Below are positions 26,482 to 35,100 of a DNA stretch of 64,000 bases, one piece after another. Positions within the stretch are counted from its first letter, which is position 1; each line of letters starts with the position of its first letter. The notes below the pieces were generated by a model. It had not been told where the DNA came from and did not search any database. It saw nothing but the letters and a program-made list of their open reading frames with translations. This DNA comes from Desulfovibrio sp. (GTDB taxonomy: Bacteria > Desulfobacterota > Desulfovibrionia > Desulfovibrionales > Desulfovibrionaceae): contig JALHJW010000006.1 in the NCBI GenBank assembly GCA_022839785.1, forward strand, positions 1 to 64,000, given 5' to 3'. The translations under genes were made by a program, and so were the position numbers.

Positions 26482-26533
26482 GCGGGTCCCCAGGGCCGCC
26501 CCTAGGGGCGGCCCTGGCGGTTGGCGGACCCGC
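26482..26533 (-). other. Nested hairpin between fdhB and fdhE
   Basis: An outer stem (GCGGGTCC at 26482-26489 with GGACCCGC at 26526-26533) encloses a perfect inner palindrome (CAGGGCCGCCCC 26491-26502, GGGGCGGCCCTG 26505-26516). It ends a few bases before the fdhE ribosome site. On the operon strand no U-run follows, so attenuation, RNA processing or 3 prime protection of the fdhAB message is more likely than full termination. Confidence 0.65.
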
Positions 26534-26573
26534 TTTTTATCTTGGAGGTGTCCTGTGCTTGAGTCGATTCAGC

Positions 26574-27308
26574 CTACGTCAATTCCCGCGCCATGGCCTT
26601 CAGCGGCCGGGCGAGGCTGGCCAGCAGGCTCTTGCGGGAGTACCCCGCCGGAACTGCCTCGGCCACGGCCGTGGTGTGGTAGCGGCCGGGCTGCTCCTGC
26701 AGCAGGAAGATGACGTTGACGTCGTCGGGGTTGGCCAGCATGGCGTTCGGGAACTCCTTCTTGACGTCAAGAAGCCGCTTCTCGGCCAAGGCCAGCATGG
26801 CCGACCGCTCACCGAAGTTCATGGTCCCGGTGGGGCAGGCCGCGACGCAGGCGGGCAGCTTGCCGTTCGTGATGCGCTCGAAGCACATGCTGCACTTGGT
26901 GAGCTTGCCCTCGGCGTTGAGCCGCGGGATGTCGTAGGGGCAGGCCTGGCGCACGTCCTCGCCCTGCTCCGCGGTGAGCTGCGCCGCCTTGGGCGTGACG
27001 TACACCGCGCCGGTGGCCTCGTCCTGAGCGAGCGCGCCGTCGACGTAGCTGTCGCCGACCATCTTGCAGGGCGGGTTGACGCAGTGGCGGCACTGGTCCG
27101 GGAAGAAGAACCAGCGGACAACGCCGTCGATTTTGTGCTCGAAGAAGCGCACCAGTTTGTAGTTGTTCGGATTGAGGTCCGGGGGATTCTGGTGGCTGCC
27201 CTTCTGCAACGTGATGTTGGCAGGCAGCTCGTACCATTCCTTGCAGGCCAGCTGGCATCCCCGGCAGGCCGTGCAGCGGGAGGTGTCTATGAAGATGGTC
27301 TTGGACAT
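26574..27308 (-). CDS. fdhB: Formate dehydrogenase beta subunit (4Fe-4S)
   Basis: The electron-transfer subunit that takes electrons from FdhA. In 244 residues there are four ferredoxin-type Cys groups: CTACRGCQLACKEW, CRHCVNPPCK, the pair CPYD and CSMCFERI, and CVAACPTGTM, fitting four 4Fe-4S clusters. It lacks the C-terminal transmembrane helix of E. coli FdnH, so the enzyme should be a soluble periplasmic heterodimer that hands electrons to cytochrome c3-type partners, as in other Desulfovibrio. It has no signal peptide and would travel with FdhA through Tat. I chose the second ATG (27308) because GGAGAAGG precedes it. Confidence 0.93.
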   Translation of the reverse strand: MSKTIFIDTSRCTACRGCQLACKEWYELPANITLQKGSHQNPPDLNPNNYKLVRFFEHKIDGVVRWFFFPDQCRHCVNPPCKMVGDSYVDGALAQDEATGAVYVTPKAAQLTAEQGEDVRQACPYDIPRLNAEGKLTKCSMCFERITNGKLPACVAACPTGTMNFGERSAMLALAEKRLLDVKKEFPNAMLANPDDVNVIFLLQEQPGRYHTTAVAEAVPAGYSRKSLLASLARPLKAMARELT

Positions 27309-27325
27309 ATCCTTCTCCATCGGAT

Positions 27326-27352
27326 CGGCCGGGGCGTTTCACGCCCCGGCCG
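27326..27352 (-). other. Hairpin between fdhA and fdhB
   Basis: CGGCCGGGGCGT (27326-27337) and ACGCCCCGGCCG (27341-27352) form a perfect 12-base-pair stem with a three-base loop in the 53-base gap. No U-run follows. It is the second strong hairpin at a gene junction in this operon. Confidence 0.7.
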
Positions 27353-27361
27353 TTCGCACGG

Positions 27362-30300
27362 TTACAGCTTCAGTTCCGTCACCTTGTCGGCCTTGCGCAC
27401 GTTCACCTGACACGCCTTGAGCTCATAGATAGTCGTGTTCGGGTCGGCCACGGAAGGCGTCAGCCTGTTGGTGGAGTCGCCGCAGCCCTTGTTGGTCCAG
27501 CCGAAGGCGAAGGGCATGCCCACGAGGTGCACGGTCTTGCCCATGACCTTGAAGGGCACGACGCGAATCGTGACCATGGCGATGGCCTCGACCCGGCCGC
27601 GGATGCTCTCCACGATGACAGGATCGCCGTTCTTGATACCCTTCTCCTTGGCCAGTTCCTGGCTCATTTCGATGTAGAGCTGGGGCTCGGCCTCCAGGAG
27701 GTTGGGCACGTTGCGCGTCTCGCCGCCGCCGCACCAGTGCTCGGTGAGGTTGTAGGTCGTGAGCACGATGGGGTACTTGGGGTCCGCCGGCTTGGCCAGC
27801 AGGTCCATGTCGCTGTCCGCGAACTTGTACACCGGGCTGCTGAGCTGCTTGGAGAAAGGATGGGACGCGAGGGGCGTCTCCACCGGCTCGTAGTGCTCGG
27901 AGAAGGGACCGTCCAGACGGCCGGGGCCGTAAAGCTGGCCGACGCCGTGGGTATGCATGATGAACGGGTACTTGCCCTTCTCGTCGGCCATGGGGGCCCA
28001 GCCGCCGTCGGGCACGTCGCCCACCCACTTGCCGTCCTCCCAGGCGATGACGGTCTTGGCGGGGTTCCACGGTTTGCCGTTCGGATCGACCGAGGCGCGG
28101 TTGTACAGGATGCGGCGGTTGACCGGCCAGCACCAGGCCCAGTTGGGGTAGAGGCCGATGCGCTCCTGCATGGGGGTCTGGCGGGCGTCGCGGCGCTTGG
28201 CGAGGTTGCCCCCCTCCTCGGTGTAGCTGCCGCAGTAGAGCCAGTTCAGGCTGGAGGTCGAGCCGTCGGCCTGCAGCGCGGCGAAGCTCGGCACGAGTTG
28301 TCCCTTGGTGTAGGTTTTCTCGCCGACCTTGGTGTCGGCCGTGAAGACGCCGTTGACCTTTTTGGCCATCTCGTTGCAGTCGTAAGTCTTGGGCCAGTCC
28401 ACGCTGAGCACGGCCTCGGGCAGTACGCCGCCGTCCTTGGCGTAGAGTTCGCGCACCTTGCTCATCAGAGGCACGATCATGTTGCCGAAGGGGCGAGCCT
28501 GGCCTTCAGGATCAATGGCCTTGTAGTGCCAAAGCAGCCAGCGTCCGCTGTTGGTTACCGAGCCCTCCTTCTCGATGCGGTGGGCCGAGGGCAGGAGGAA
28601 GACCTCGGTCTTGACGGACTTGGGATCAACGCCAGGCCTGCGCCAGTTGTCCGTGGTCTCGGAATGGTGCAGGTCGGAGCAGACGAGCCAATCCAGCTTG
28701 TCCAGGGCCTTGCGCACCTTGTTGGTGTTGGCCAGGGTGTTCATGGGGTTCAGGCCGAAGATGAAGCCGCCCTTCATGCCGCCCTTGTACATGCGGTCGA
28801 AGCAGAACATGTAGGAGTAGTCCTTGCCCGGCTCGAGCTTGGGCACCAGGGAGTAGCAGAAGTCGTTCTCCTTGGTGGCCTTGTCGCCGTACCAGCCCTT
28901 GAGCAGACTGGCCATGTACTTGGGCTTGTTGCTCCACCAATTGGCGCTTTTGGGATCCTTGGAGACCGGTGTGTTGGCCTTGTTGTACTCCTCAAGCGTC
29001 TGCCAGGCCGCCGTGGGCATGCCGAGATAGCCGGGCACGATGTGATAGAGGATGGCGTGGTCCGTGGAGCCCTGCACGTTGGGCTCGCCGCGCAGGGCGT
29101 TGATGCCGCCGCCCGCGATGCCGATGTTGCCGAGCAGGAGCTGCACGATACCCGCGGTGCGGATGTTCTGCGTGCCCACGGTGTGCTGGGTCCAGCCCAG
29201 GGCGTACATGACCGTGCCCGCCTTGTCCGGCTTGCCAGTGGCGGAGAAGGCGTCGTAGACCTTGAGCAGGTTGTCCTTGGAGACGCCGGTGACCTTGGAG
29301 ACGTTGTCCAGGTTGTAGCGCTCATAGTGCTTCTTCAGGAGATTGAAGACGCAACGCGGATGCTTCAGGCTGGGGTCAGACTTGGGCACCCCGTTCGCAT
29401 CCACCTCGAACTTCCACTTGGACAGGTCATACTTCCTGGTCGCCGGGTCGTATCCGCTGAACAGCCCGTCCTTGAAGTCGAAGCCCTCGCCCACGATGAG
29501 CGCGGCGTTGGTGTAGTTGACCACGTAATCCTTGAAGAAGCGATTCTTCTCCAGGATGTAGTTGACCATGCCGCCCATGAAGGCGATGTCCGTGCCCGAG
29601 CGAAGGGGAACGTGGAAGTCGCTGCGGGCGGAGGTACGGGAAAACTTGGGGTCGACGTGCATGACCACGGCGCCCTTGTCCTTGGCCTCCAGGACCCATT
29701 TGAAGGAGATGGGATGGTGCTCGGCAGCGTTGCTGCCGATGATGAGGATCGCATCCGCGTTCTTGATGTCGATCCAGTGGTTGGTCATCGCGCCGCGTCC
29801 GAACGACTCTGCCAGAGCCGCTACCGTAGCGCTGTGTCAGGTTCGCGCCTGGTGATCCAGATACACCAGGCCGAGTCCCTTGCAGATTTGATGGGCCAGG
29901 GCGAGTTCTTCGTTGTCCGCGTGCGAGGTGCCGTGGAAGAACACGGTTTCGAGGCGGTTGACCGTCCTGCCTTTGTCGTCCTTGAAGATGAAGTCCTTGT
30001 CCCGGGTCTCCTTGACCCGCTGCGCGATGCGCTCAAACATCCAGTCCCAGCTCTTCTCCTCCCACTTGTCCGAATTGGGAGCGCGGTACATGGGCTTGGT
30101 CAGGCGGTGCTCATTGCGGGTCATGGACAGCAGAGCCGCCCCCTTGGCGCAGAGAGCGCCCCGGTTGATGGGGTAGTCAGGATCGCCCTCGGTGCTCACG
30201 AGCTTGCCGTCCTTCACGCTGCCAATGATGTTGCAGCTCACCGAGCAAAACGGGCAGACCGTGATCACTTCCTTGGCGCCCTCGGTCTTCAGCCCGGCCG

Positions 30301-30403
30301 CGTAGGCCCTGGCCGGTCCGAGGTCCACGCCGAGCTGCACGAGGCCCAGGCCTGCCACGCCCGCGCCCGTCAGCTTCATGAAATCCCTTCGCGTCCACTT
30401 CAT
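27362..30403 (-). CDS. fdhA: Formate dehydrogenase alpha subunit, selenoprotein
   Basis: The catalytic subunit oxidises formate or reduces CO2 at a Mo- or W-bis-pyranopterin centre in the periplasm. The gene looks split by an in-frame TGA at 29839-29837, but this is codon 189 and encodes selenocysteine: the flanking residues are DHQART-Sec-HSATVAALAESFGRGAMTNHW, as in the FdnG family. With TGA read through it is 1013 residues, full length. A Tat signal (RRDFMKLTG) starts the protein; Cys in CPFCSVSCN and ALCAKG bind the 4Fe-4S cluster. The ATG has an ideal AAGGAGG site. Stop-free frame continues on both sides. Confidence 0.95.
29803..29821 (-). promoter_or_regulatory. Bacterial SECIS hairpin of fdhA
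   Basis: Fifteen bases after the UGA, GCGGCTCT pairs with AGAGTCGT around a GGC loop (8 base pairs including two G-U). Position and shape fit the bacterial SelB-binding element, whose apical stem lies just after the UGA and contains a G in the loop. The same bases encode conserved residues AALAES, as expected. Confidence 0.75.
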
Positions 30404-30456
30404 GGATGCCTCCTTGCCCGCCCGGCGGGGCATCCGCAGGGCCTGGCTGTGTCTAG

Positions 30457-30493
30457 TTTGGCATAAGCATACGCACAAAAAAAATCTGATCAA
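30457..30493 (-). promoter_or_regulatory. fdhA promoter and TTTGGCAYAA element
   Basis: Reading the minus strand, TTGATC (30493-30488) and TATGCT (30471-30466) are 16 bases apart in an A/T-rich island and give a start near 30459. The plus-strand word TTTGGCATAA (30457-30466) lies across the end of the -10 and the start site, and recurs at 31042 and, inverted, at 31174-31186. That placement would suit a repressor, possibly ModE. Confidence 0.5.
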
Positions 30494-30503
30494 TTTATTT
30501 CAG

Positions 30504-30935
30504 TTATTTTAATATGTTAAAATTAACAACCGAGTCCCTGCCCGGCGGCGGCATGGTGTAGGTTTCACGCTTCCCCGCAAACCGCGAGGCCGTCTTCAGG
30601 AATATCTGCTGGGCGCGCGCCACGGCCTGCCGCTCCACGTCCTCGTACCAGTCGCGGAAATTCTCGGTGAGCAGCCTGCCGAACTCGGTCAGACGGTAGC
30701 CGGAGCGATTGCCGCCGATCTTCTCGATGAGCTTGAAGCCGATGATCTTCTCAGAGGTCTTGATCTTGCCCCAGGCGGCCCGGTAGGACATGCCCATGCG
30801 CTCGGCCGCGGCCTTGAGGGAGCCGGTCCGCTCGATGAGTTCCAGGAGTTGGACCCTGCCGATGCCGAAGAACACCCCTTCCCTGGTCTCCAGCCACATG
30901 TGCAGCCGAACGACAGGCCGATCACTCGTGGTCAT
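30504..30935 (-). CDS. ModE-like winged-helix regulator without TOBE domain
   Basis: A 143-residue DNA-binding protein matching the N-terminal domain of ModE: RLHMWLETREGVFFGIGRVQ, TGSLKAAAERMGMSYRAAW as helix-turn-helix, then GGNRSGYRLTEFGRLL as wing. ModE usually continues into two molybdate-binding TOBE domains; this protein ends about 25 residues after the wing. It may sense metal differently or dimerise with another protein. It lies directly upstream of fdhA on the same strand and probably controls it. I start at the ATG after GGAGG (30935) rather than 30 codons earlier. Confidence 0.88.
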   Translation of the reverse strand: MTTSDRPVVRLHMWLETREGVFFGIGRVQLLELIERTGSLKAAAERMGMSYRAAWGKIKTSEKIIGFKLIEKIGGNRSGYRLTEFGRLLTENFRDWYEDVERQAVARAQQIFLKTASRFAGKRETYTMPPPGRDSVVNFNILK

Positions 30936-30970
30936 GCCAGCCTCCCTGCGCCCGGCGCGGGCGCGCCGAA

Positions 30971-30990
30971 TTATGTCCGAATTGACATAA
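30971..30990. promoter_or_regulatory. Palindromic operator upstream of the ModE-like gene
   Basis: TTATGTC (30971-30977), spacer CGAATT, GACATAA (30984-30990): a perfect 7-base inverted repeat with a half-turn spacing. It overlaps CATAAT, a likely -10 for the ModE-like gene, so it is a good candidate for autoregulation. Confidence 0.6.
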
Positions 30991-31025
30991 ACACCTACGC
31001 CCTCCGCCTCCCCCCGCAAAAACAC

Positions 31026-31246
31026 TCCTGCCTAGTTCTATTTTGGCACAAAATGGAGGCTTTGAAAAACTGTACACCAACAAATACAAGCAGTTTGGAA
31101 TGCTGCAGACGCATCCACGCTAGCATACGTTCGGAGTACATAAAAATCCTTTCTCCAAAGGGATAAAAGGGGTGGTTTTGTGCCAACAGGAGTTCAAGCC
31201 CGTAGAGGAGGGCTTTGAAGAGGACGGCCGAGCGCCGCGCGGGACG
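31026..31246. other. A/T-rich gap with repeated TTGGCACAA words
   Basis: This region separates the SidJ-like gene end from the ModE-like promoter and holds no gene I can support. It is much richer in A and T than its surroundings. ATTTTGGCACAAAAT (31040-31054) has 6-base palindromic arms. Its core TTGGCACAAAA returns in inverted form at 31176-31186. The pair, plus the copy at the fdhA promoter, looks like binding sites for one regulator. Confidence 0.55.
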
Positions 31247-32857
31247 CTATCGCACGCGTTCCGGCCCGCTCCCGGCGAGGCGGCCCGCCGCCCCTGGAAA
31301 GGCCCGGGCCACATAGCGCCCCGCGATGATGCGCCCGGCGGCGCAGGCCACGAACTCGTTGAGTTCGGGCAGTGAGGTCTGGGAGTTGAAGCGGCCCAGA
31401 TGCGGGCCGGTCCGGAGCGGAACATCGACGTGTCCCTGCTCCATGCGCGCCGCCGCCCCGGGCGGCACGCCACGGGAGACGAGGAAGGCCTCGAAACCGT
31501 CGCGGGAGAGCCGGGACTGGTCCTCGGCCCGGAACAACTCGTCCATGTGCCGGTCCACGCCCATCTCCTCGGCCATGCGGCAGGCCAGACGGGTCACGTC
31601 GAAGGGCAGCGGCCCTTCCCAGGGCAGGCCGCAGAATCCCAGCGACATCTCGCGCAGCGCGCCCCCGATGAGTTCGCCGAGGAGATCCGCGTCGAAGAGA
31701 TGCCGGGCGTCGGCGGGCCGCCCCTCCCCGTCCTGTCCGAGCAGGCCGCGGTCCCCGGCCCTGAACCAGCTCCCGGCCACCAGGAGCAGGGCCAGGAGGG
31801 CGTCGCCCAGGGCGCGGTAGAGTCCCTGTCCGTCCCCGCGCCAGGGCGCGAGATGCTCCAGGTCGCGCAACCCCGAGGCCCCGAAGTTCGGGTGGCGGCA
31901 GGAGCCCAGCCACTGATCCAGGCGGCCCATGCGCCGCCAGTCGTAGACGCCCTGGTCGCCGCGGCGGCCCTGGGCCGTGCGGTTGTGGAAGAGCGGGATG
32001 GGGTCTTCATGCACGATGCCCCGCGCCGCGAGACAGCCGAAGAGCCGCGCGGCCCGCACCCACATCTCGCGGAAGGCCGCGCGCTCCGGCCTGCCGCCGC
32101 AGGGCAGCTCGTTGGGATAGACGAAGTAGTCCGCCGGAGCCAGGAAGGCCATGGCCAGGCCGCGCCGGTGCAGGCCGGGCTCCGCCCGTCCCTCCAGCGC
32201 GAAGAGCGTGCGGCCGCTGGGCCGCAGGGGCTCGGGCAGGTCGAAACGGACCGGAAAGGACTCTCCGGCCAGCCGCTCCATCCACGCCGCCTCCAGGGCC
32301 AGCCCTGTTCCGTCCTCGTCCGCGCGCGCCCGTTTCACCACCAGGAGCCGCCCTCCGGCCGCCTGCCAGAGCAGGCTGCGACCGGCGCGGCGCGGTTCGC
32401 CGTCCGCGCCCGCCAGGGCCAGCACCGCCTCCAGCCCTACGCCGCGCGCCTGCGCCGGATCGCACGCTTCAGGCGCGCGGCCCGCCGGGACCGAGACCAG
32501 GCCGCCCAGGACTTCGGCCACGGCCAGCCGCGCCTTGCGCGTGCCCTCGCGGAGCATGGCGTCGAGCACCGTCAGGGCGCGCGCCGCCAGATCGGGGACC
32601 GCGCCCGGCGTCCCGGGCTCGGGCCGGATCAGGCAGGCCAGACCCGCGGCCGCTTCCTTGTACAAATGATGCGCGTTGCGCTGCGCGTCGTGGGCGAAAT
32701 TGGTGAGGATGGTCTCAAGGGCGCGCACCGTGCGCTCGGGCACGGCCGCGCCCTGCCGCCCGGCCTCGCGCCGAAGGTCGCGGGCCGTGAGCCAGGTCAC
32801 GGTGAAGTCGCGCTGCACGATGCGCGTGGCGGAATCGACGTCGGGAAAATAGTGCAC
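31247..32857 (-). CDS. SidJ-like pseudokinase
   Basis: A protein of about 536 residues that I match, from memory of its wording, to the SidJ-related pseudokinases found in Desulfovibrionales. Legionella SidJ uses a kinase fold to attach glutamate to proteins. Kinase-like landmarks are LLVVKRA (Lys near 175), an ALEAAWMERL helix, ARGIVHEDPIPLFHNR (about 280-293, catalytic-loop-like, His-Glu-Asp in place of HRD) and DQGVYDWRRMGRLDQWL (Asp near 306). The N-terminal 160 residues are helical and unassigned. It has no secretion signal. The start is unclear: GTG 32857 or TTG 32860/32863, without a clear ribosome site. Last gene of the glk operon. Confidence 0.65.
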   Translation of the reverse strand: MHYFPDVDSATRIVQRDFTVTWLTARDLRREAGRQGAAVPERTVRALETILTNFAHDAQRNAHHLYKEAAAGLACLIRPEPGTPGAVPDLAARALTVLDAMLREGTRKARLAVAEVLGGLVSVPAGRAPEACDPAQARGVGLEAVLALAGADGEPRRAGRSLLWQAAGGRLLVVKRARADEDGTGLALEAAWMERLAGESFPVRFDLPEPLRPSGRTLFALEGRAEPGLHRRGLAMAFLAPADYFVYPNELPCGGRPERAAFREMWVRAARLFGCLAARGIVHEDPIPLFHNRTAQGRRGDQGVYDWRRMGRLDQWLGSCRHPNFGASGLRDLEHLAPWRGDGQGLYRALGDALLALLLVAGSWFRAGDRGLLGQDGEGRPADARHLFDADLLGELIGGALREMSLGFCGLPWEGPLPFDVTRLACRMAEEMGVDRHMDELFRAEDQSRLSRDGFEAFLVSRGVPPGAAARMEQGHVDVPLRTGPHLGRFNSQTSLPELNEFVACAAGRIIAGRYVARAFPGAAGRLAGSGPERVR

Positions 32858-32928
32858 CAACAAGGGGCTAGCGCATCGGGAACCGGATGGGAAGCCCCTG
32901 CGCGGGAGTTGAGAGCCGTCGCGCCCGT

Positions 32929-34386
32929 CTACTCTTCCGGCGGCGTGCAGGCCCTGCCCTTGTAGTGGAAGAGGAAGTGCAGCCCCTTCTTGACCGTGTC
33001 CGAGAAGAGCTTGCCCGCGAAATAACTGCCCGCGATGCGTTTGGCCGTCTCGCCGCAGGTCGGGTAGGGATGCACCGCCCCGGCCAGGGCCGAGAGCTTG
33101 ACCCCGCCGCCCAGCACGGCCACCCACTCGTTGAGCAGCTCACCGGCGTGCGCGCCCACGATGTGCACGCCCAGCGGCCGGTCCCTCCTGTCGAGCAGGA
33201 GCTTGACCTTGCCCTCGGTCAACCCGTCCGCCTGGGCGCGGTCGTTGGCCTCGAAACGCTCGGTGAGGACGGAGAATTCCAGCCCCTTGCCGCGCGCCGC
33301 GCTCTCGGTCAGTCCCATGCCCGCCAGCTCCGGGTCGCAGAAGGTACAGTGCGGCAACCATGTGTAGTCCGCCTTGCGCGGCAGACGGAAGACCGCGTTG
33401 CTGATCACGATGCCGCCCTCGTAGCCCGCGGCGTGGGTGAACATGTGGCGGCCCGTGGCGTCCCCGGCGGCGAAGATGTGTTTCTGCGAGGTGCGCAGCC
33501 GCGCGTCCACCTCGATGCCGCGCGGCGAATGGACCACCCCGGCGTTGTCCAGGTCCAGCCCCTCCACGTTCACGCTCCGGCCCAGCGCCAGCAGGATATG
33601 CTCCCCCCGCGCGCGCAGTTCCCGCCCTTCCTTCCCGAAGACCACCTCGCGCAGCCCTCCGGAGCGTCCGGCCGAGACGATGCGCGCCCCGAGGTGGAAC
33701 TTGACGCCCTCCAGCTCCAGGGACTCCATGACCACCCCGGCCATGTCCGCGTCCTCCCTGGAGAGGATGTGGCGGCCGCGCTGGATGACCGTGACCTGGG
33801 AGCCCAGACGCTGAAAGGCCTGGGCCATCTCGATGGCCACGGGCCCTCCGCCCAGGATGACCAGGGAGCGCGGCAGGACGTCTAGGGAGAATATCTCGCG
33901 GTTGGTGAGATACCCGGCCTCGGCCAGGCCGGGGATATCCGGCGCGGCCGCGCGCGAACCCACGGCCAGCACCCATCGCGCGGCCGAAAGGCGCTTGCCG
34001 TCCAGCTCCACCTGATGCTCGTCGAGGAAACGCGCCAGGCCGAAACGGACCTCGGCCCCGAGCGAACAGAAGCGCTCGGGCGTGTCGTGCCGCTGGACGG
34101 CCGCCACGACGGAGGCGATGCGCTGGCGCACGCGCGCGAAGTCCACCGGCCCCATCTGCGCGCGCGGCAGGCCGTAGCGGTGCGCCGTATGCACGGCCCG
34201 CGCGGCGCGCGCCGAGGCGAGCAGCGCCTTGCTCGGCACGCAGCCGTAGTGCAGACAGTCGCCGCCGAGTTGCGGCTCCTTCTCCACGAGCAGGCATTTC
34301 GCGCCGAGCTGGGCCGCGCCCGCGGCCACGGTCAGCCCGGCCGCGCCGCCGCCGATGATCCCGATGTCGTAATCGTACGAGGCCAT
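32929..34386 (-). CDS. FAD-dependent pyridine nucleotide-disulfide reductase
   Basis: A 485-residue flavin disulfide reductase of the lipoamide dehydrogenase/mercuric reductase type. FAD binds at IGIIGGGAAGLTVAAGAAQLG; the redox disulfide is GGDCLHYGCVPSK (CxxxxC); NAD(P)H binds at LVILGGGPVAIEMAQAFQRLG; FAADATGR-like wording (FAAGDATGRHMFTHAA) and the C-terminal His-Glu pair (VHPYPTCGETAK) complete the set. It lacks the lipoyl-enzyme neighbours and the C-terminal Cys pair of MerA, so the substrate is unknown. It follows a VTT membrane protein, a pairing common in bacteria. GGAGGG precedes the ATG. Confidence 0.9.
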   Translation of the reverse strand: MASYDYDIGIIGGGAAGLTVAAGAAQLGAKCLLVEKEPQLGGDCLHYGCVPSKALLASARAARAVHTAHRYGLPRAQMGPVDFARVRQRIASVVAAVQRHDTPERFCSLGAEVRFGLARFLDEHQVELDGKRLSAARWVLAVGSRAAAPDIPGLAEAGYLTNREIFSLDVLPRSLVILGGGPVAIEMAQAFQRLGSQVTVIQRGRHILSREDADMAGVVMESLELEGVKFHLGARIVSAGRSGGLREVVFGKEGRELRARGEHILLALGRSVNVEGLDLDNAGVVHSPRGIEVDARLRTSQKHIFAAGDATGRHMFTHAAGYEGGIVISNAVFRLPRKADYTWLPHCTFCDPELAGMGLTESAARGKGLEFSVLTERFEANDRAQADGLTEGKVKLLLDRRDRPLGVHIVGAHAGELLNEWVAVLGGGVKLSALAGAVHPYPTCGETAKRIAGSYFAGKLFSDTVKKGLHFLFHYKGRACTPPEE

Positions 34387-34410
34387 CAGGCCCTCCTTGG
34401 ACGGAAAATC

Positions 34411-35100
34411 TCAGACGCCCCGGCGCGCGCGCACGCGGTCCATGACCTTCTTCACCGCCAGGGGGAAGACGCCCAGCAGGGCCAGGGAGGCCAGCAGACC
34501 CGGCGAGGCGATGTCCGACAGGCTTGCCACGCGGGAAAGCTGCGCCCCGGCGTTGACGTAGACCGCCCCGGCCGGGAGCATGCCCAGCTGGGACACCCAG
34601 TAGTAGGTGGAGAGCCGCATGGGCGTGAGGCCCATGGCCAGGTTGAGGAGGAAGAAGGGCACGGCCGGGATGAGCCTGAGCGAAAAGAGGTAGAACGCCC
34701 CCTCGCGCGCCACGCCCTCGTTGATGGGCCGAAGACGGTCGCCGAAGCGCGCCTGCACCCAGTCGCGCAGCAGGAAGCGGGACAGGGCGCAGGCCAGGGT
34801 GGCTCCGATGGAGCTGGCGAAGGAGACGAGCACGAGGCCGCTTGCGAAATCGAAGACCGCGCCGCCCGCCAGGGTCATGATCGTCGCCCCGGGCAGGCTG
34901 AGTCCCGCCACCAGCACGTACAGGCCGAAATAGGCCGCCGCGGCGAGCACGAAGTTGGCATCCACGAAGCGGGCCAGGGCCTCGCGGTTCTCCTTGAGCG
35001 CGTCGAGGGTGAGGTGGCGGTGCAGCCCGAGACCGAAGAAGGCGGCCGCCGCGGCCAGGGCCAGGGCCAGCAGGAGCAGACGCCGCGGGGACGGGCTCAC
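34411..35100 (-). CDS. TVP38/TMEM64 (VTT) family inner-membrane protein
   Basis: A 229-residue membrane protein with about five or six hydrophobic segments. The VTT/DedA-like core shows as VAGLSLPGATIMTLAGGAVF, ASSIGATLACALSRFLLRDW and SLRLIPAVPFFLLNLAMGLT. DedA and VTT proteins are linked to lipid scrambling or undecaprenyl-phosphate recycling; the role here is not known. It begins at GTG, overlapping the glk stop (GTGA), and precedes the disulfide reductase by 24 bases. Confidence 0.88.
   Translation of the reverse strand: MSPSPRRLLLLALALAAAAAFFGLGLHRHLTLDALKENREALARFVDANFVLAAAAYFGLYVLVAGLSLPGATIMTLAGGAVFDFASGLVLVSFASSIGATLACALSRFLLRDWVQARFGDRLRPINEGVAREGAFYLFSLRLIPAVPFFLLNLAMGLTPMRLSTYYWVSQLGMLPAGAVYVNAGAQLSRVASLSDIASPGLLASLALLGVFPLAVKKVMDRVRARRGV

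Noticed and set aside
30457..30473. TTTGGCATAAGCATACGC as a sigma-54 promoter
   Set aside because: The GG and GC elements are 11 bases apart instead of 10, and the direction is away from fdhA.
29837..30493. fdhA read as a truncated pseudogene followed by a second gene starting at MTNHW
   Set aside because: The TGA is at the conserved selenocysteine position, the frame continues on both sides and a SECIS-like hairpin follows.
30995..31186. 63-residue minus-strand frame in the A/T-rich gap
   Set aside because: No ribosome site, unusual composition, and it overlaps the repeated operator-like words.
32929..34386. Mercuric reductase or pyruvate dehydrogenase E3
   Set aside because: No N-terminal metal domain or C-terminal Cys pair for MerA, and no 2-oxoacid dehydrogenase genes nearby.
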